From Pinguiococcus pyrenoidosus (taxonomy: Eukaryota; Sar; Pinguiophyceae; Pinguiochrysidales; Pinguiochrysidaceae), in NCBI GenBank assembly GCA_019677205.1, contig JAAMXY010000233.1, positions 1 to 15,399 on the forward strand: a DNA stretch of 15,399 nt, written 5' to 3'. A program made the translations under genes and the position numbers. Shown one piece after another: positions 15,396 to 15,399 of the stretch (positions are counted from its first letter, which is position 1; each line of letters begins with the position of its first letter). The notes beneath the pieces were generated by a model, which saw only the letters and a list, made by a program, of their open reading frames with translations, did not search any database and had not been told where the DNA came from.

Positions 15396-15399
15396 GGGT

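Larger units (their letters stand above)
15100..15399. promoter_or_regulatory. Upstream region of the uncharacterised gene, rich in dyad symmetry
   Basis: This region holds the promoter and 5' UTR of the minus-strand gene starting at 15099. Within 15270-15395 there are two related palindromes, a nested TAACGGTTA / CGGTT-AACCG dyad (15295-15311) and a terminal inverted repeat. Read toward the gene, a CCAATCAG box lies at 15376-15383. No coding frame is convincing. Confidence 0.5.

Overview
This is a piece of a nuclear genome from a microbial eukaryote. It is GC-rich and gene-dense: seven protein genes in 15.4 kb, on both strands. Five of them are interrupted by short introns (62-148 bp) that I could place from splice signals, reading phase and protein-family alignment. 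The gene set is purely eukaryotic: a replicative DNA ligase, eukaryotic-type argininosuccinate synthase, mitochondrial pyruvate carrier subunit 1 and a myosin. A myosin tail with WW-like, PH and SH3-like modules, compact genes and a Tudor-like SH3 module in a low-complexity protein would suit a protist of the stramenopile/alveolate type. That placement is inference; the sequence alone does not fix the lineage. I see no bacterial operon, CRISPR array, tRNA, rRNA or intact transposon.

Layout from left to right. 1-606 (+) is the 3' end of a DNA ligase I gene. It converges on argininosuccinate synthase (806-2175, -, two exons). Behind that, on the same strand, is a JmjC/cupin-type 2-oxoglutarate oxygenase (2499-3983, -, probably two exons). 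A 371-bp divergent promoter region separates it from a single-exon gene (4355-5119, +) for a protein with an MGCSSS acylation-type N-terminus, a ubiquitin-like domain and a probable SH3/Tudor-like barrel. After a 673-bp gap comes MPC1 (5793-6228, +, two exons). MPC1 converges on an 11-exon myosin gene (6459-11875, -) that encodes about 1529 residues. One of its introns appears to be GC-AG, and another carries a CTG-repeat tract next to its acceptor. About 1.5 kb without a convincing gene follows, ending in a perfect run of 40 ATG units. Next is an uncharacterised two-exon gene (13361-15099, -) with a Tudor-like module. Its upstream region (15270-15395) is crowded with dyad-symmetric elements.

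The genes do not form one pathway. They are housekeeping or structural genes: replication and repair, arginine biosynthesis or urea-type nitrogen handling, mitochondrial pyruvate import and actin-based motility. Three are less defined: an oxygenase, an acylated ubiquitin-like protein and an unknown. I found no convincing new multi-gene system. The most notable items are the myosin's architecture (no IQ motif, a WW-like module missing its second Trp, PH, two tandem SH3-like repeats), the N-terminally acylated ubiquitin-like protein, the GC-AG intron, the uncharacterised Tudor-like gene and the palindrome cluster upstream of it.
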